Part shown: positions 25,767 through 34,109 of the stretch, in pieces
Position numbering within the stretch: the first letter of the stretch is position 1
Layout of the letters: each line of letters starts with the position of its first letter
Assembly: GCF_002277895.1 (NCBI RefSeq)
Contig: NZ_CP023000.1
Location: 620,001-684,000 of the forward strand
Origin: Rhizobium sp. 11515TR
GTDB lineage: Bacteria; Pseudomonadota; Alphaproteobacteria; Rhizobiales; Rhizobiaceae
Length of the DNA: 64,000 nt
Reading direction: 5' to 3'
Program-made: the position numbers and the translations under genes
The notes under the pieces: model-generated
The model's input: only the letters and a program-made list of their open reading frames with translations
Told to the model about the DNA's origin: nothing
Database searches by the model: none

Positions 25767-26954
25767 TCAGTTCAGTTCGACCGCCATGGCGGTTGCTTCG
25801 CCGCCGCCGATGCAAAGCGTCGCCATGCCGCGCTTCATGCCGTAGCGCTTGAGTGCTGCAAGCAGCGTGACGAGCACGCGGGCGCCGGACGCGCCGATCG
25901 GATGGCCGAGCGCGCAGGCGCCGCCGTGAATGTTGATCTTGTCGTGCGGCAAGTCGAGATCGCGCATCGCGGCCATGGCGACGACGGCAAAGGCCTCGTT
26001 GATCTCGAACAGATCGACATCCCGAAAGGTCCAGCCGATGCGTTCGGAAAGCTTGCGCAACGCGCCGATCGGCGCGGTCGCGAAGAGATTGGGCGCCTGC
26101 GAATGCGTGGCGTGGCCGACGATGGTGGCAAGCGGTGCGATACCTTCACGCTCGGCCTTTGAGCGCCGCATCAGTACCAGCGCGGCAGCACCATCGGAGA
26201 TGGAGGAGGCATTCGCAGCGGTCACCGTGCCATTTTCACGGAAAGCCGGCTTGAGCGTCGGGATTTTTTCCGGCTTCGCCTTGCCGGGCTGTTCGTCACA
26301 GCCGACAATAAGTTCGGATCGCCCCGACTTGACGGTGACAGGTACGATCTCACTATCGAATGCCCCCTCCTCGATCGCATTGCGGGCGCGGGTCAGGGAT
26401 GTGACGGCGTAGTCGTCCTGTGCGGTACGGGTAAACTGATAGGCTTCGGCGCAATCCTCGGCGAAAGTGCCCATGAGGCGTCCCTTGTCATAGGCGTCTT
26501 CGAGCCCATCGAGGAACATGTGGTCGATGACGCGGCCGTGCCCAAGCCGGTAGCCGCCGCGCGCCCGATCGAGCAGATAGGGAGCATTCGTCATGCTCTC
26601 CATGCCGCCGGCAACGGCGACCGACACACTGCCGGCGCCGATCAGATCATGTGCCAGCATGACGGCCTTCATTCCCGAACCGCACATCTTGTTGACGGTG
26701 GTCGCGCCCGTCGCAAACGGCAAACCGGCGCCGATCGCGGCCTGTCTTGCCGGTGCCTGACCCTGCCCGGCCGGAAGAACGCAACCGAAGACCACCTCCT
26801 CAATTGCCTCCGGGCCAACGCCGCCGCGCTCGAGTGCTGCGCGGATGGCGGCAGCACCGAGTTCCGGCGCCGTGCAATCCTTAAGATCTCCCTGGAAGCC
26901 ACCCATTGGAGTACGGGCCGCGCCAACGATGACGATCGGATCTTCTCGCGTCAT
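25767..26954 (-). CDS. acetyl-CoA acetyltransferase-type thiolase
   Basis: A 395-residue thiolase II. The nucleophilic cysteine is Cys91 in NKMCGSGMKAV, the NEAFA loop holds the histidine-adjacent site, and the C-terminal GACALGHPIGASGAR carries the second cysteine-histidine motif. It would cleave 2-methylacetoacetyl-CoA from isoleucine, or acetoacetyl-CoA from leucine. The ATG at 26954 has an upstream GGGAGG site. It lies between the SDR and the acyl-CoA dehydrogenase in the same operon. Confidence 0.9.
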   Translation of the reverse strand: MTREDPIVIVGAARTPMGGFQGDLKDCTAPELGAAAIRAALERGGVGPEAIEEVVFGCVLPAGQGQAPARQAAIGAGLPFATGATTVNKMCGSGMKAVMLAHDLIGAGSVSVAVAGGMESMTNAPYLLDRARGGYRLGHGRVIDHMFLDGLEDAYDKGRLMGTFAEDCAEAYQFTRTAQDDYAVTSLTRARNAIEEGAFDSEIVPVTVKSGRSELIVGCDEQPGKAKPEKIPTLKPAFRENGTVTAANASSISDGAAALVLMRRSKAEREGIAPLATIVGHATHSQAPNLFATAPIGALRKLSERIGWTFRDVDLFEINEAFAVVAMAAMRDLDLPHDKINIHGGACALGHPIGASGARVLVTLLAALKRYGMKRGMATLCIGGGEATAMAVELN

Positions 26955-26979
26955 ATCAAACCTCCCGTTACGATCCCGT

Positions 26980-27747
26980 TTAGTGCGGTGCCATGCGCAA
27001 AGCGCCATCGAGGCGGATGACTTCGCCATTCAGCATGACGTTCTCACAGATGTGGCGTACCAATGCGGCGAATTCCACCGGCTTTCCGAAGCGCTGTGGA
27101 AAGGGCACGCTCTTGCTCAGCGAATCCTGCACCTCCTGCGGCATGCCGGCCATCATCGGCGTCTCGAAAATGCCTGGCGCGATGGCGACGACGCGAATGC
27201 CGCTAGGCGCCAATTCGCGAGCTATCGGCAGCGTCATGGCGGCAACGGCGCCCTTCGAGGCCGCATAGGCCGCCTGACCAATCTGTCCGTCGAAGGCTGC
27301 AATCGACGCCGTATTGACGATGACCCCGCGCTCGCCGTCCGTATCCGGCTGCTCCTTGGCGATGGCAGCCGCCGCGAGCCGGATCATGTTGAAAGTACCG
27401 ATAAGATTGATGCCGATCGCGCGCGCAAAGCTGTCGAGCCGGTGCGGACCATTGCGACCGATCACTTTTTCGCCGAGCGCGACGCCGGCGCAATTGACCA
27501 GGCCATGCAGATGACCGAAGCGTTCCAGCGCTATATCGATCGCGGCCTGGCCCTCTTCTTCCTGCGTAACGTCGGTCTTTATGAAAGCGGTGCGGCCTCC
27601 GAGCTCGCTGATGACGGCGGCGGCGGCGTCCGTATTGACATCGGCGATGACCACGTTCGCCCCTTCACCTGCCAGCATGCGCGCAACCGCAGCCCCAAGG
27701 CCCGAACCGCCACCGGTAACGACGAAAGTCTTTCCCTGGATCAACAT
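26980..27747 (-). CDS. SDR-family 3-hydroxyacyl-CoA dehydrogenase (HSD17B10-like)
   Basis: A 255-residue short-chain dehydrogenase. The NAD motif is TGGGSGLGAAVAR, the structural motif is NCAGVA and the catalytic tyrosine/lysine are in YAASKGAV. It resembles type II 3-hydroxyacyl-CoA (2-methyl-3-hydroxybutyryl-CoA) dehydrogenases, the step before thiolase in isoleucine degradation. It is the first gene of the operon and is divergent from the AraC regulator. Confidence 0.87.
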   Translation of the reverse strand: MLIQGKTFVVTGGGSGLGAAVARMLAGEGANVVIADVNTDAAAAVISELGGRTAFIKTDVTQEEEGQAAIDIALERFGHLHGLVNCAGVALGEKVIGRNGPHRLDSFARAIGINLIGTFNMIRLAAAAIAKEQPDTDGERGVIVNTASIAAFDGQIGQAAYAASKGAVAAMTLPIARELAPSGIRVVAIAPGIFETPMMAGMPQEVQDSLSKSVPFPQRFGKPVEFAALVRHICENVMLNGEVIRLDGALRMAPH

Positions 27748-27941
27748 GGTCGCTCTCCTCCAGCGCAGTCGATTTCAACCGAGGGCCTCCACGCTTCGTG
27801 CGGTCGCCCGCAGTATCGCATCCTCGGAAGAGCACGGTCACCTCGCGCCTCGCCTAAGCTTACCGTCGCGCGATATTGCATTCGATGACAAAAGCGTCTC
27901 AAATCATCGGCCAGTTTTACCATATTTTACAGGTCATGACG

Positions 27942-28949
27942 ATGACGGAAACCGCGCGGCGGATGATATCACCTTTCTTCGTGAAAGAAGCGATCGACTA
28001 CCTTCGGCGGCAGGGGAAATCCCCCGAACGATTGCTCGCGACACTCGGCCTATCCACCCAGATCGACGTGCCGGTTTCGGCCGAAAGCTATGGCGCGCTG
28101 TGGCTGGCGATCGCGGCCGAGATGGATGACGAATTCTTCGGCATGGGCGGCAGACCCATGCGTCGCGGCAGCTTCACGCTGCTTTGCCATTGCGTGCTGC
28201 ACGCAAGGACCCTCGACCAGGCGCTGCGACGGGCGCTGCGTTTTTTGAACATTGTGCTGGAGGATCCGAAAGGGCATATCGAAGTGGTCGACGGGCTGGC
28301 GCATATTGTGCTAACCGACCTGAAGAACGCACGTTCGGCCTTTGCCTACCGAACCTATTGGATCTTGCTGCACGGCATCGCATGCTGGCTCATCGGGCGC
28401 CGCATCCCCCTGCGAATGGTCGATTTTCGCTGCGCCGAGCCGGACCATGGCGCAGATTACCGGCAATTTTTCGGAGCGCCCGTGCGCTTCTCACAGCCGG
28501 CGAGCAGGCTTGCCTTCGATGCCTCTCTCCTTAAATTGACGGTGACGCGCAACGAGCAGGCCTTGAAGCAGTTTCTACGCAATGCACCGGCCAACATCCT
28601 TGTGCGTTACCGCTATGACGCCGGCCTTGCCGCGAGCGTGCGCAGGCGGCTGCGCCAATCGCCGCCTGCTTCATGGAAAGCATTCGATGATTTGGCCGCG
28701 CAAATGCGCATGTCTCCTTCGACCCTGCGGCATCGGCTCCACGCCGAGGGCCAGAACTATGCCGCCATCAGGGATGAAATCCGCCGCGATCTTGCAATCG
28801 AGATGCTGCAAACGACCAAATTCGGCGTCGGGGAGATCGCGACGCGCCTCGGCTTTTCCGAACCCAGCGCCTTTCATCGGGCATTCCGGAAATGGACCGC
28901 AAGGAGCCCGGCTGCATTTCGAAAGGAGATGACCGCGCGAAACCGGTGA
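27942..28949 (+). CDS. AraC-family transcriptional regulator
   Basis: A 335-residue regulator with an arabinose-binding-like N-terminal domain (OruR/ArgR group) and a C-terminal AraC HTH domain (from about residue 230: WKAFDDLAAQMRMSPSTLRH, then IATRLGFSEPSAFHRAFRKW). The ATG at 27942 is preferred because AGG lies eight bases upstream; other in-frame starts are 27936 and 27876. It is divergent from the SDR gene of the branched-chain amino acid operon and is its likely activator. Confidence 0.85.
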   Translation: MTETARRMISPFFVKEAIDYLRRQGKSPERLLATLGLSTQIDVPVSAESYGALWLAIAAEMDDEFFGMGGRPMRRGSFTLLCHCVLHARTLDQALRRALRFLNIVLEDPKGHIEVVDGLAHIVLTDLKNARSAFAYRTYWILLHGIACWLIGRRIPLRMVDFRCAEPDHGADYRQFFGAPVRFSQPASRLAFDASLLKLTVTRNEQALKQFLRNAPANILVRYRYDAGLAASVRRRLRQSPPASWKAFDDLAAQMRMSPSTLRHRLHAEGQNYAAIRDEIRRDLAIEMLQTTKFGVGEIATRLGFSEPSAFHRAFRKWTARSPAAFRKEMTARNR

Positions 28950-29059
28950 TCATGCCCGACGTCGGGTCTTCCAACGGCCTGCGCCATAGTGTTTCGTTAT
29001 GGCCTGTTGGCATTCGCGATCTCGACAAGCCTTATCCAGATTGAGTTCCGAAACTGGCC

Positions 29060-29947
29060 TTACCGCGTTAGCGCGTTGGCAAGCCAGTTTGCGGCGTGCT
29101 GCGCGGCGAGCGTACGGCGCGGCTTCGCTGGGAGGAGAATGTGATATTGGTCGGCGGTGGGTATCTCGGCCTCCTCCAGTGCTACGAGGGTGCCGTCGTT
29201 GAGAAAGGTTTGGACAAGAAGACGCCAGCCGAGCGCGATCCCCTGCCCTGCTCGAGCCGCAGCAATTGTCTCAGTGTAATGGTTGAAACGAAGCGATGGT
29301 TTAACGGTCAGAGAGCGCCCCCTCTTTTCGATCCATCTGTTCCAGGACAGCCAAGTTCGATCCTGCACGTCTGTCTCTATGAATTCGTCAGCACCGGACA
29401 GTTCATTTGATCGACGTCCCTGTGAATATTCTGGCGAGCATACCGGCACAATCACGTCACTCTGTGACGCGATCACTGTCCCGTCGCTGAAGGGGGCAGT
29501 TCCATAGCGAATGGCGATGTCTATACCGCCTGCGTTGAGATCGATGGGGGTATCCTGCGAGACGACGCGAATCTGAATGCCAGGATTTTCCCTGCGCAAC
29601 TGCGGGAGGCGTGGCAGAAGCCAGAAGGAGGAGAAGGCGACGGTCGCGCCGATCGTCACGACGTTCTGCTGGAAGGATCTGACCACATCGACGGCGTCGG
29701 CGATACTGGCGAAGCTTTGCGCAAGCGCCGTTCCCAGGGTGAGGCACGCAGTAGTCGGTTCGATGGCGCGATGCTTGCGTACGAACATCGGTAGCCCGAG
29801 CTCCTCTTCCAACGTCGCAATCTGGCGGCTGACGGCTGCCTGGGTGACGCCAAGTTCGATGGCGGCCGCCGTAAAGCTCCGATGCCGCAGAACGGCCTCG
29901 AGAGTCATCAACGCGGTCAGGGAGGGAATTCGGCGCCGAAAGTTCAT
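29060..29947 (-). CDS. LysR-family regulator (GcvA-like), probable regulator of the gbc genes
   Basis: A 295-residue LysR-type regulator. The HTH (FTAAAIELGVTQAAVSRQIATLEE) is at residues about 24-47 and the effector domain contains the GcvA-like stretch IDIAIRYGTAPF. The start at 29947 (MNFRRRIPSL) is better than 29962. It is divergent from the Rieske oxygenase gene, with a 107-bp shared region carrying a CATAA/TTATG palindrome, and is presumably its regulator. Confidence 0.87.
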   Translation of the reverse strand: MNFRRRIPSLTALMTLEAVLRHRSFTAAAIELGVTQAAVSRQIATLEEELGLPMFVRKHRAIEPTTACLTLGTALAQSFASIADAVDVVRSFQQNVVTIGATVAFSSFWLLPRLPQLRRENPGIQIRVVSQDTPIDLNAGGIDIAIRYGTAPFSDGTVIASQSDVIVPVCSPEYSQGRRSNELSGADEFIETDVQDRTWLSWNRWIEKRGRSLTVKPSLRFNHYTETIAAARAGQGIALGWRLLVQTFLNDGTLVALEEAEIPTADQYHILLPAKPRRTLAAQHAANWLANALTR

Positions 29948-29964
29948 GTGCACCCTTTGCATTA

Positions 29965-29976
29965 CATAATGTTATG
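29965..29976. promoter_or_regulatory. CATAA-TG-TTATG palindrome, candidate LysR site
   Basis: A perfect 5-bp inverted repeat with a 2-base centre lies in the divergent promoter region, 18 bases upstream of the LysR start. A related GCATAATGGATGC stretch lies at about 30003-30015. The position suits an autoregulatory LysR box. Confidence 0.4.
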
Positions 29977-30054
29977 CGTTCGTGAAAATTAATGCCGTTG
30001 AAGCATAATGGATGCAAGGGCAAACTGCGGATCATAGAGGCATAAGAGGTTATC

Positions 30055-31308
30055 ATGCTAAACAGGCTTCCATCGTCCATCTCCGCCCTGCTTGAAGCAC
30101 GCACCGATGGTTATTCCCTGCCTGCCGGTCTCTATACCCGCGAGGATGTCTTCGAGGCCGATATCGACGTCTTCTTTCACAAGCACTGGATCTGCGTCGG
30201 CCTCGACTGCGACGTACCGGAACCAGGCGATGCCACCGTTGTCGATATCGGCAAGACCAGCCTGATCCTTCTTCGCGACGACGACGGCGAGCTCCGTGTG
30301 CTTCACAACGTCTGCCGCCATCGCGGATCGCGCCTGCTCGATGCCGGCAAAACGATCGTCTCGAAGCTCGTTTGTCCCTATCACACATGGACCTACGAAC
30401 TGACCGGGGAGCTAAGCTATGCGCCACACATGGGCAAGGATCTGGACAAGCAGTGCCACAGCCTGAAGCCGGTGAACTTCAAGTCGATCGGCGGCCTGAT
30501 CTATGTGTGCCTCTCCGACAATCCGCCGGAAGACATCGCAAACCTCGAGCAGGTAATGATCGAACGCCTTGCGCCCTATGACATTCGGAATGCCAAGGTC
30601 GCTCACCAGACCGACGTCATCGAGGACGGCAACTGGAAGCTCACGATGGAAAACAACCGCGAGTGCTACCACTGTTCCGCCAATCATCCCGAGCTCTGTG
30701 TCTCCTTCGTCGACCTCGACTTCGGCTTCGATCCGGAGACGCTGAACCCCGAAGACCGCGAGCAGGCCGCCGAGCATTTCAGGCTCTACGACGAGCGGAC
30801 AAAAGCCTGGGAAGCGGATGGTTTCCCGTCGGCAGCGGTCGAACAGCTCGTCGACTGCGCCACGAACTTCCGCACCCAGCGCCTGATCATTGCAGGTGCA
30901 GGCGAATCCCAGACACATGACGCGACTGCGGCATCGTCGAAGCTGCTTGGCCAGATGACCCGCAAGGATCTCGGCGATACGCATCTCTGGGGTCACAATA
31001 GCTGGAATCACTTCATGGGTGACCACGCCGTGGTCGCAATCGTCATCCCGCTCTCGGCTGGCAAGACGCTCGTCAGAACCAAATGGCTCGTCCACAAGGA
31101 TGCCGTCGAAGGCAAGGACTACGACCTCGACAAGCTCACGGACGTCTGGATCGCCACGACGGACCAGGATGCGGACCTCGTCGCCCGCTCGCATGCCGGC
31201 GCGCTCGACCCCGCCTACCAACCCGGCCCCTATTCTCGATTCTCGGAAACCAACCTGGACAAGTTCGCGGCCTGGTACATCGATCGGATGCGCGCTCATG
31301 GGTATTGA
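30055..31308 (+). CDS. gbcA: Rieske oxygenase alpha subunit, glycine betaine/stachydrine demethylase type (GbcA-like)
   Basis: A 417-residue Rieske non-heme iron oxygenase. The [2Fe-2S] ligands are Cys87, His89, Cys107 and His110 (CRH ... CPYH). The mononuclear iron site is indicated by ENNRECYHCSANHPE. The close match in type is to GbcA and stachydrine demethylase Stc2, which remove an N-methyl group from betaines as formaldehyde. It overlaps the reductase gene by 11 bases, so the pair works as one system. Glycine betaine and proline betaine cannot be told apart from the sequence. Confidence 0.85.
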   Translation: MLNRLPSSISALLEARTDGYSLPAGLYTREDVFEADIDVFFHKHWICVGLDCDVPEPGDATVVDIGKTSLILLRDDDGELRVLHNVCRHRGSRLLDAGKTIVSKLVCPYHTWTYELTGELSYAPHMGKDLDKQCHSLKPVNFKSIGGLIYVCLSDNPPEDIANLEQVMIERLAPYDIRNAKVAHQTDVIEDGNWKLTMENNRECYHCSANHPELCVSFVDLDFGFDPETLNPEDREQAAEHFRLYDERTKAWEADGFPSAAVEQLVDCATNFRTQRLIIAGAGESQTHDATAASSKLLGQMTRKDLGDTHLWGHNSWNHFMGDHAVVAIVIPLSAGKTLVRTKWLVHKDAVEGKDYDLDKLTDVWIATTDQDADLVARSHAGALDPAYQPGPYSRFSETNLDKFAAWYIDRMRAHGY

Positions 31309-32380
31309 GTTCGCTCAAATGCAGCGCGGCCAGGCCGCCGTTTGGGATCCAGAGCACGACGAGATGCTCGTATGCATCGACGTGCACCAGGAGACGCATG
31401 ACGTAAAGAGCTTCACGTTCGCATCTCCAGAAGGCAAGCGCTTCAGCTTCAATGCCGGGCAATACTTTCTGTTCGATTTCCCGATGGGTCCGGACAGTGA
31501 AGCGCGCTGCTACAGCATCTCGTCGTCGCCCCATCGCGGCAACGCGTTCACCGTCACGGTCAAGCGCGTGCCCGGCGGCAAGGTCTCGAACTGGCTGCAC
31601 GACACCATGGCTGCCGGCATGACGGTCAAGGGCCAGGGGCCGCTCGGTCACTTCATCCGTCCGCAAGGGGAGAACACGAAACTCCTGCTGCTCTCGGGCG
31701 GCTCCGGCATCACGCCGGTCATGTCGATCACACGCGATCTGGCGGATCGATACGCACCCTCGGACATCGTTTTCCTTCACGCAGCGCGCACGCCCTCGGA
31801 CCTCATCTTCCGCCATGACCTTTCGGGTCTTGCGACACGGATGAAAGGCCTGCGTCTCCAGTTCCTGCCGGAGACGGTGGCTGGCGAGCCGGACTGGCCG
31901 GGATTGACCGGCCGGATCTCGCTCGAATACCTCAAGCTTGCGGTTCCGGACATCGCCGAGCGTGTCGTCATGTGCTGCGGCCCGGCGCCCTTTATGGCGG
32001 CGGCGCGTTCCATCACCGCGGCGTTGGGCGTTCCCGCGTCAAACTACATCGAAGAGAGTTTCGATGCCGCTGTCATTGACGAGCCGGGACTGGACGTCGA
32101 GCAACAGCCCGCCCAGAAGGTTCATCAGGTCGAATTCTCGAAGCAGAAGCGAACGCTACAAGTCTCCTCTGATCAGACGGTGCTCGCGGCTGCGAAGAAG
32201 GGCAGCATCAGGCTTCCTTCGTCCTGTTCGAATGGCATGTGTGGCACGTGCAAATCCAAGCTCGTCTCAGGCTCGGTCGAAATGAATCACAATGGCGGTA
32301 TCCGTCAGCGGGAGATCGACGCCGGCATGTTCCTGCCTTGCTGCTCGAAGCCGCTTAGCGATCTCGTCATCGATCGCTAA
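31298..32380 (+). CDS. gbcB: FAD/ferredoxin-type reductase of the betaine oxygenase (GbcB-like)
   Basis: A 360-residue electron-transfer protein. An N-terminal FAD-binding barrel (ARCYSISSSP) is followed by an NAD-binding domain (LLLLSGGSGITPVMS). The C-terminal plant-type [2Fe-2S] domain has cysteines at 310, 315, 318 and about 348. It passes electrons from NADH to the Rieske oxygenase encoded upstream. The ATG at 31298 lies inside the gbcA 3' end, showing tight coupling. Confidence 0.88.
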   Translation: MGIEFAQMQRGQAAVWDPEHDEMLVCIDVHQETHDVKSFTFASPEGKRFSFNAGQYFLFDFPMGPDSEARCYSISSSPHRGNAFTVTVKRVPGGKVSNWLHDTMAAGMTVKGQGPLGHFIRPQGENTKLLLLSGGSGITPVMSITRDLADRYAPSDIVFLHAARTPSDLIFRHDLSGLATRMKGLRLQFLPETVAGEPDWPGLTGRISLEYLKLAVPDIAERVVMCCGPAPFMAAARSITAALGVPASNYIEESFDAAVIDEPGLDVEQQPAQKVHQVEFSKQKRTLQVSSDQTVLAAAKKGSIRLPSSCSNGMCGTCKSKLVSGSVEMNHNGGIRQREIDAGMFLPCCSKPLSDLVIDR

Positions 32381-32959
32381 GCAAAGACGTCACCGGCTTG
32401 CGAGAAACGATTTTAATAGTGCTCGACTTCCCGCAGTTGATGAGGACCGGACCAACAGCACGTCATCCATGATAGACGAGATATAGAATCGGAACGATTG
32501 ACTCAGCGCCAAGATGAGGGGCCGAGCCTTTGGTGGTTCGACGTTCAAATTGCCACCGAAAACCGAGACCGTCGGCAGAACGCTCCAATCTCACGTTCAA
32601 AGCGATCGAAAACGTCATAGACCCAAGGCTCGCAAGGCTGGACGCGCGCTTGTCGCCGAGGTGGATATGCTTACGCGAATGGGCCTTGCCCAAACTCTTC
32701 GTGATGAGGACTGACAAGTGATCGAAGCTGGTTCGGCGGATGAGGCGCCGGGATACGATCAGCCATCCCTCGAAATGCCACTCATTGAACACCCATTGAA
32801 ATCATCCTCGATTGGCGCTTCATTTTCTCGGTTATAGTATTCGGAATCATGGACACGCTCGCTAAATTGGGAGCGGAATTTCTCCGGCTTGGCCAATAGC
32901 TCGTTAGCGGCGAAATTTGCGACAAGCCCTTTTAATACCAGGCGCTGATCCGGATCGCC
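32381..32959. other. 579-bp stretch without a recognisable gene
   Basis: Short open frames exist on both strands (for example 32463-32792 minus, 32514-32714 plus), but none resembles a family I know, and the two overlap. It borders the bamA fragment and is part of a decayed segment that continues to about 34000. Confidence 0.45.
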
Positions 32960-33370
32960 TCAGAACTGGTTGCCGAAGCCGAAGCGGAAATTTTCCACCT
33001 TGTCGTAGTCCTGCTTGAGGAACGGCATGGCATAGCTGAGATTGATCACTCCGAATGGCGATGCCCAGGTCAATCCGATGCCGGCCGATGCGCGCAGCGC
33101 CGATCCATCGTGCAGGACATCACCATAGAGATTGGCATCATTGCCATAGAGCGTTCCCGCGTCCAGGAAGACGGAGCTGCGGAAGCCGAGGTCCTGCGGC
33201 ATGCCCGGCGTCGGCATGCTCGTTTCCACCGAGGCGGTGAAGTACTTTGTTCCGCCGAGCGGATCGACGTCGGACGTCCTCGGACCGATGCCCGCATCTT
33301 CAAAGCCTCTGATCTCGCTGCCGCCGATCATGAACTGATCGAAAATGTTCAAGTCCTTCGCGAACGCGAT
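32960..33370 (-). pseudogene. 3' fragment of bamA (outer-membrane assembly factor)
   Basis: About 136 residues that match the C-terminal part of the BamA beta-barrel: SEIRGFEDAGIGPR (the conserved RGF loop region), then FLDAGTLYG, SAGIGLTWASPFGVINLSYA and the terminal FRFGFGNQF with the C-terminal phenylalanine used as an insertion signal. The intact protein is near 780 residues, so most of the gene is missing. The frame is broken by a TAG at 33371-33373 and runs into an AbiEii-like segment. It is not expected to be functional. Confidence 0.75.
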
Positions 33371-33584
33371 CTACGCGTAAAGTTTCTGCATCGAACCAAC
33401 TCATCGTCAGCATAGCCCCCTTCAGCACAGAACGACTCGCATGGGGCGACTGGCTGAGCCGGAATATTAACCGCTCAAGCGCAAAACGCGTTGGGAACCA
33501 AATCGAAGGTTGCTCGCTTGCCTTGGCGAGTTGCAACAGGCGAGTGCGCACTGAGGCGCTGAGATCTCTGCTTTCTTTAGCCAT
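33371..33584 (-). pseudogene. 5' fragment of an AbiEii-type nucleotidyltransferase toxin
   Basis: Starting from ATG 33584, residues 1-60 look like the N-terminus of AbiEii/AbiGii toxins: a short basic helix SVRTRLLQLAK, then TRFALERLIFRLSQSPH and FVLKGAML-like SRSVLKGAMLTMSWF. The nucleotidyltransferase active site that should follow is absent, because the sequence switches to bamA-derived DNA near 33375. It is therefore a truncated toxin gene. Confidence 0.7.
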
Positions 33585-33800
33585 TGGCGGTCAGTGCCTC
33601 AAGATACGGCCGGATCACCGTTCCAACACCACCGCGCTCAGCCTCATCAGCGATTTCGCCGGGGTTGGCCTTGCGTTGCCGTAGCGCTTCTTGAAGCCCC
33701 TCGATCGCCAAGGAAAGGCCGATCTTGTTGCGATAGTGGAAGCTGTCGGCAATTGTCTTGGCAACTCCGAAAATCTTCACAGGAACGCCTTCGATGACAT
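33577..33800 (-). pseudogene. 3' fragment of an AbiEi-type antitoxin/regulator
   Basis: The reverse strand encodes HVIEGVPVKIFGVAKTIADSFHYRNKIG and continues to VIRPYLEAL near its end (shown here in parts: AKTIADSFHYRNKIGLSLAI and GTVIRPYLEAL). This is the C-terminal region of AbiEi antitoxins. The N-terminal HTH is missing or frameshifted: a TGA interrupts the frame just upstream, near 33800. It overlaps the AbiEii start by eight bases, the usual order of a type IV abiEi-abiEii operon. Confidence 0.7.
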
Positions 33801-34109
33801 GATTTCAATGCCATCGTGGAGCAAGCTCTTCGTAAAGCGCACAATATGAATAGGTGTCGGCAGCCAAGCTACGGATGTTGTCGGCTATGCCCCCTTTGTC
33901 GCTCTGCAATGAAATTGTGCTGCTTTTACAAGGCGATCGCACCAACTCCAGTAGGATAGTTGAGAATTCCATCGCTCGAAAGTGTAACGGCCTCAATCAA
34001 TTCTTATAAGATTTTGATCATATACCGATCGCAGTTCACTATAGTCGAAAGAGATAATCGAATTTTAAGCGGATGCCGGCATGATTATTACTCGCAGGTG
34101 AGGAGCACT

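Noticed and set aside
28955..28966. CCCGACGTCGGG palindrome between the convergent AraC and LysR genes
   Set aside because: A 12-bp self-complementary sequence without a loop or T run is too weak to call a terminator.
32463..32792. Minus-strand frame of 109 residues after gbcB
   Set aside because: No family resemblance, overlaps an equally plausible plus-strand frame, and lies in a decayed segment; treated as non-coding.
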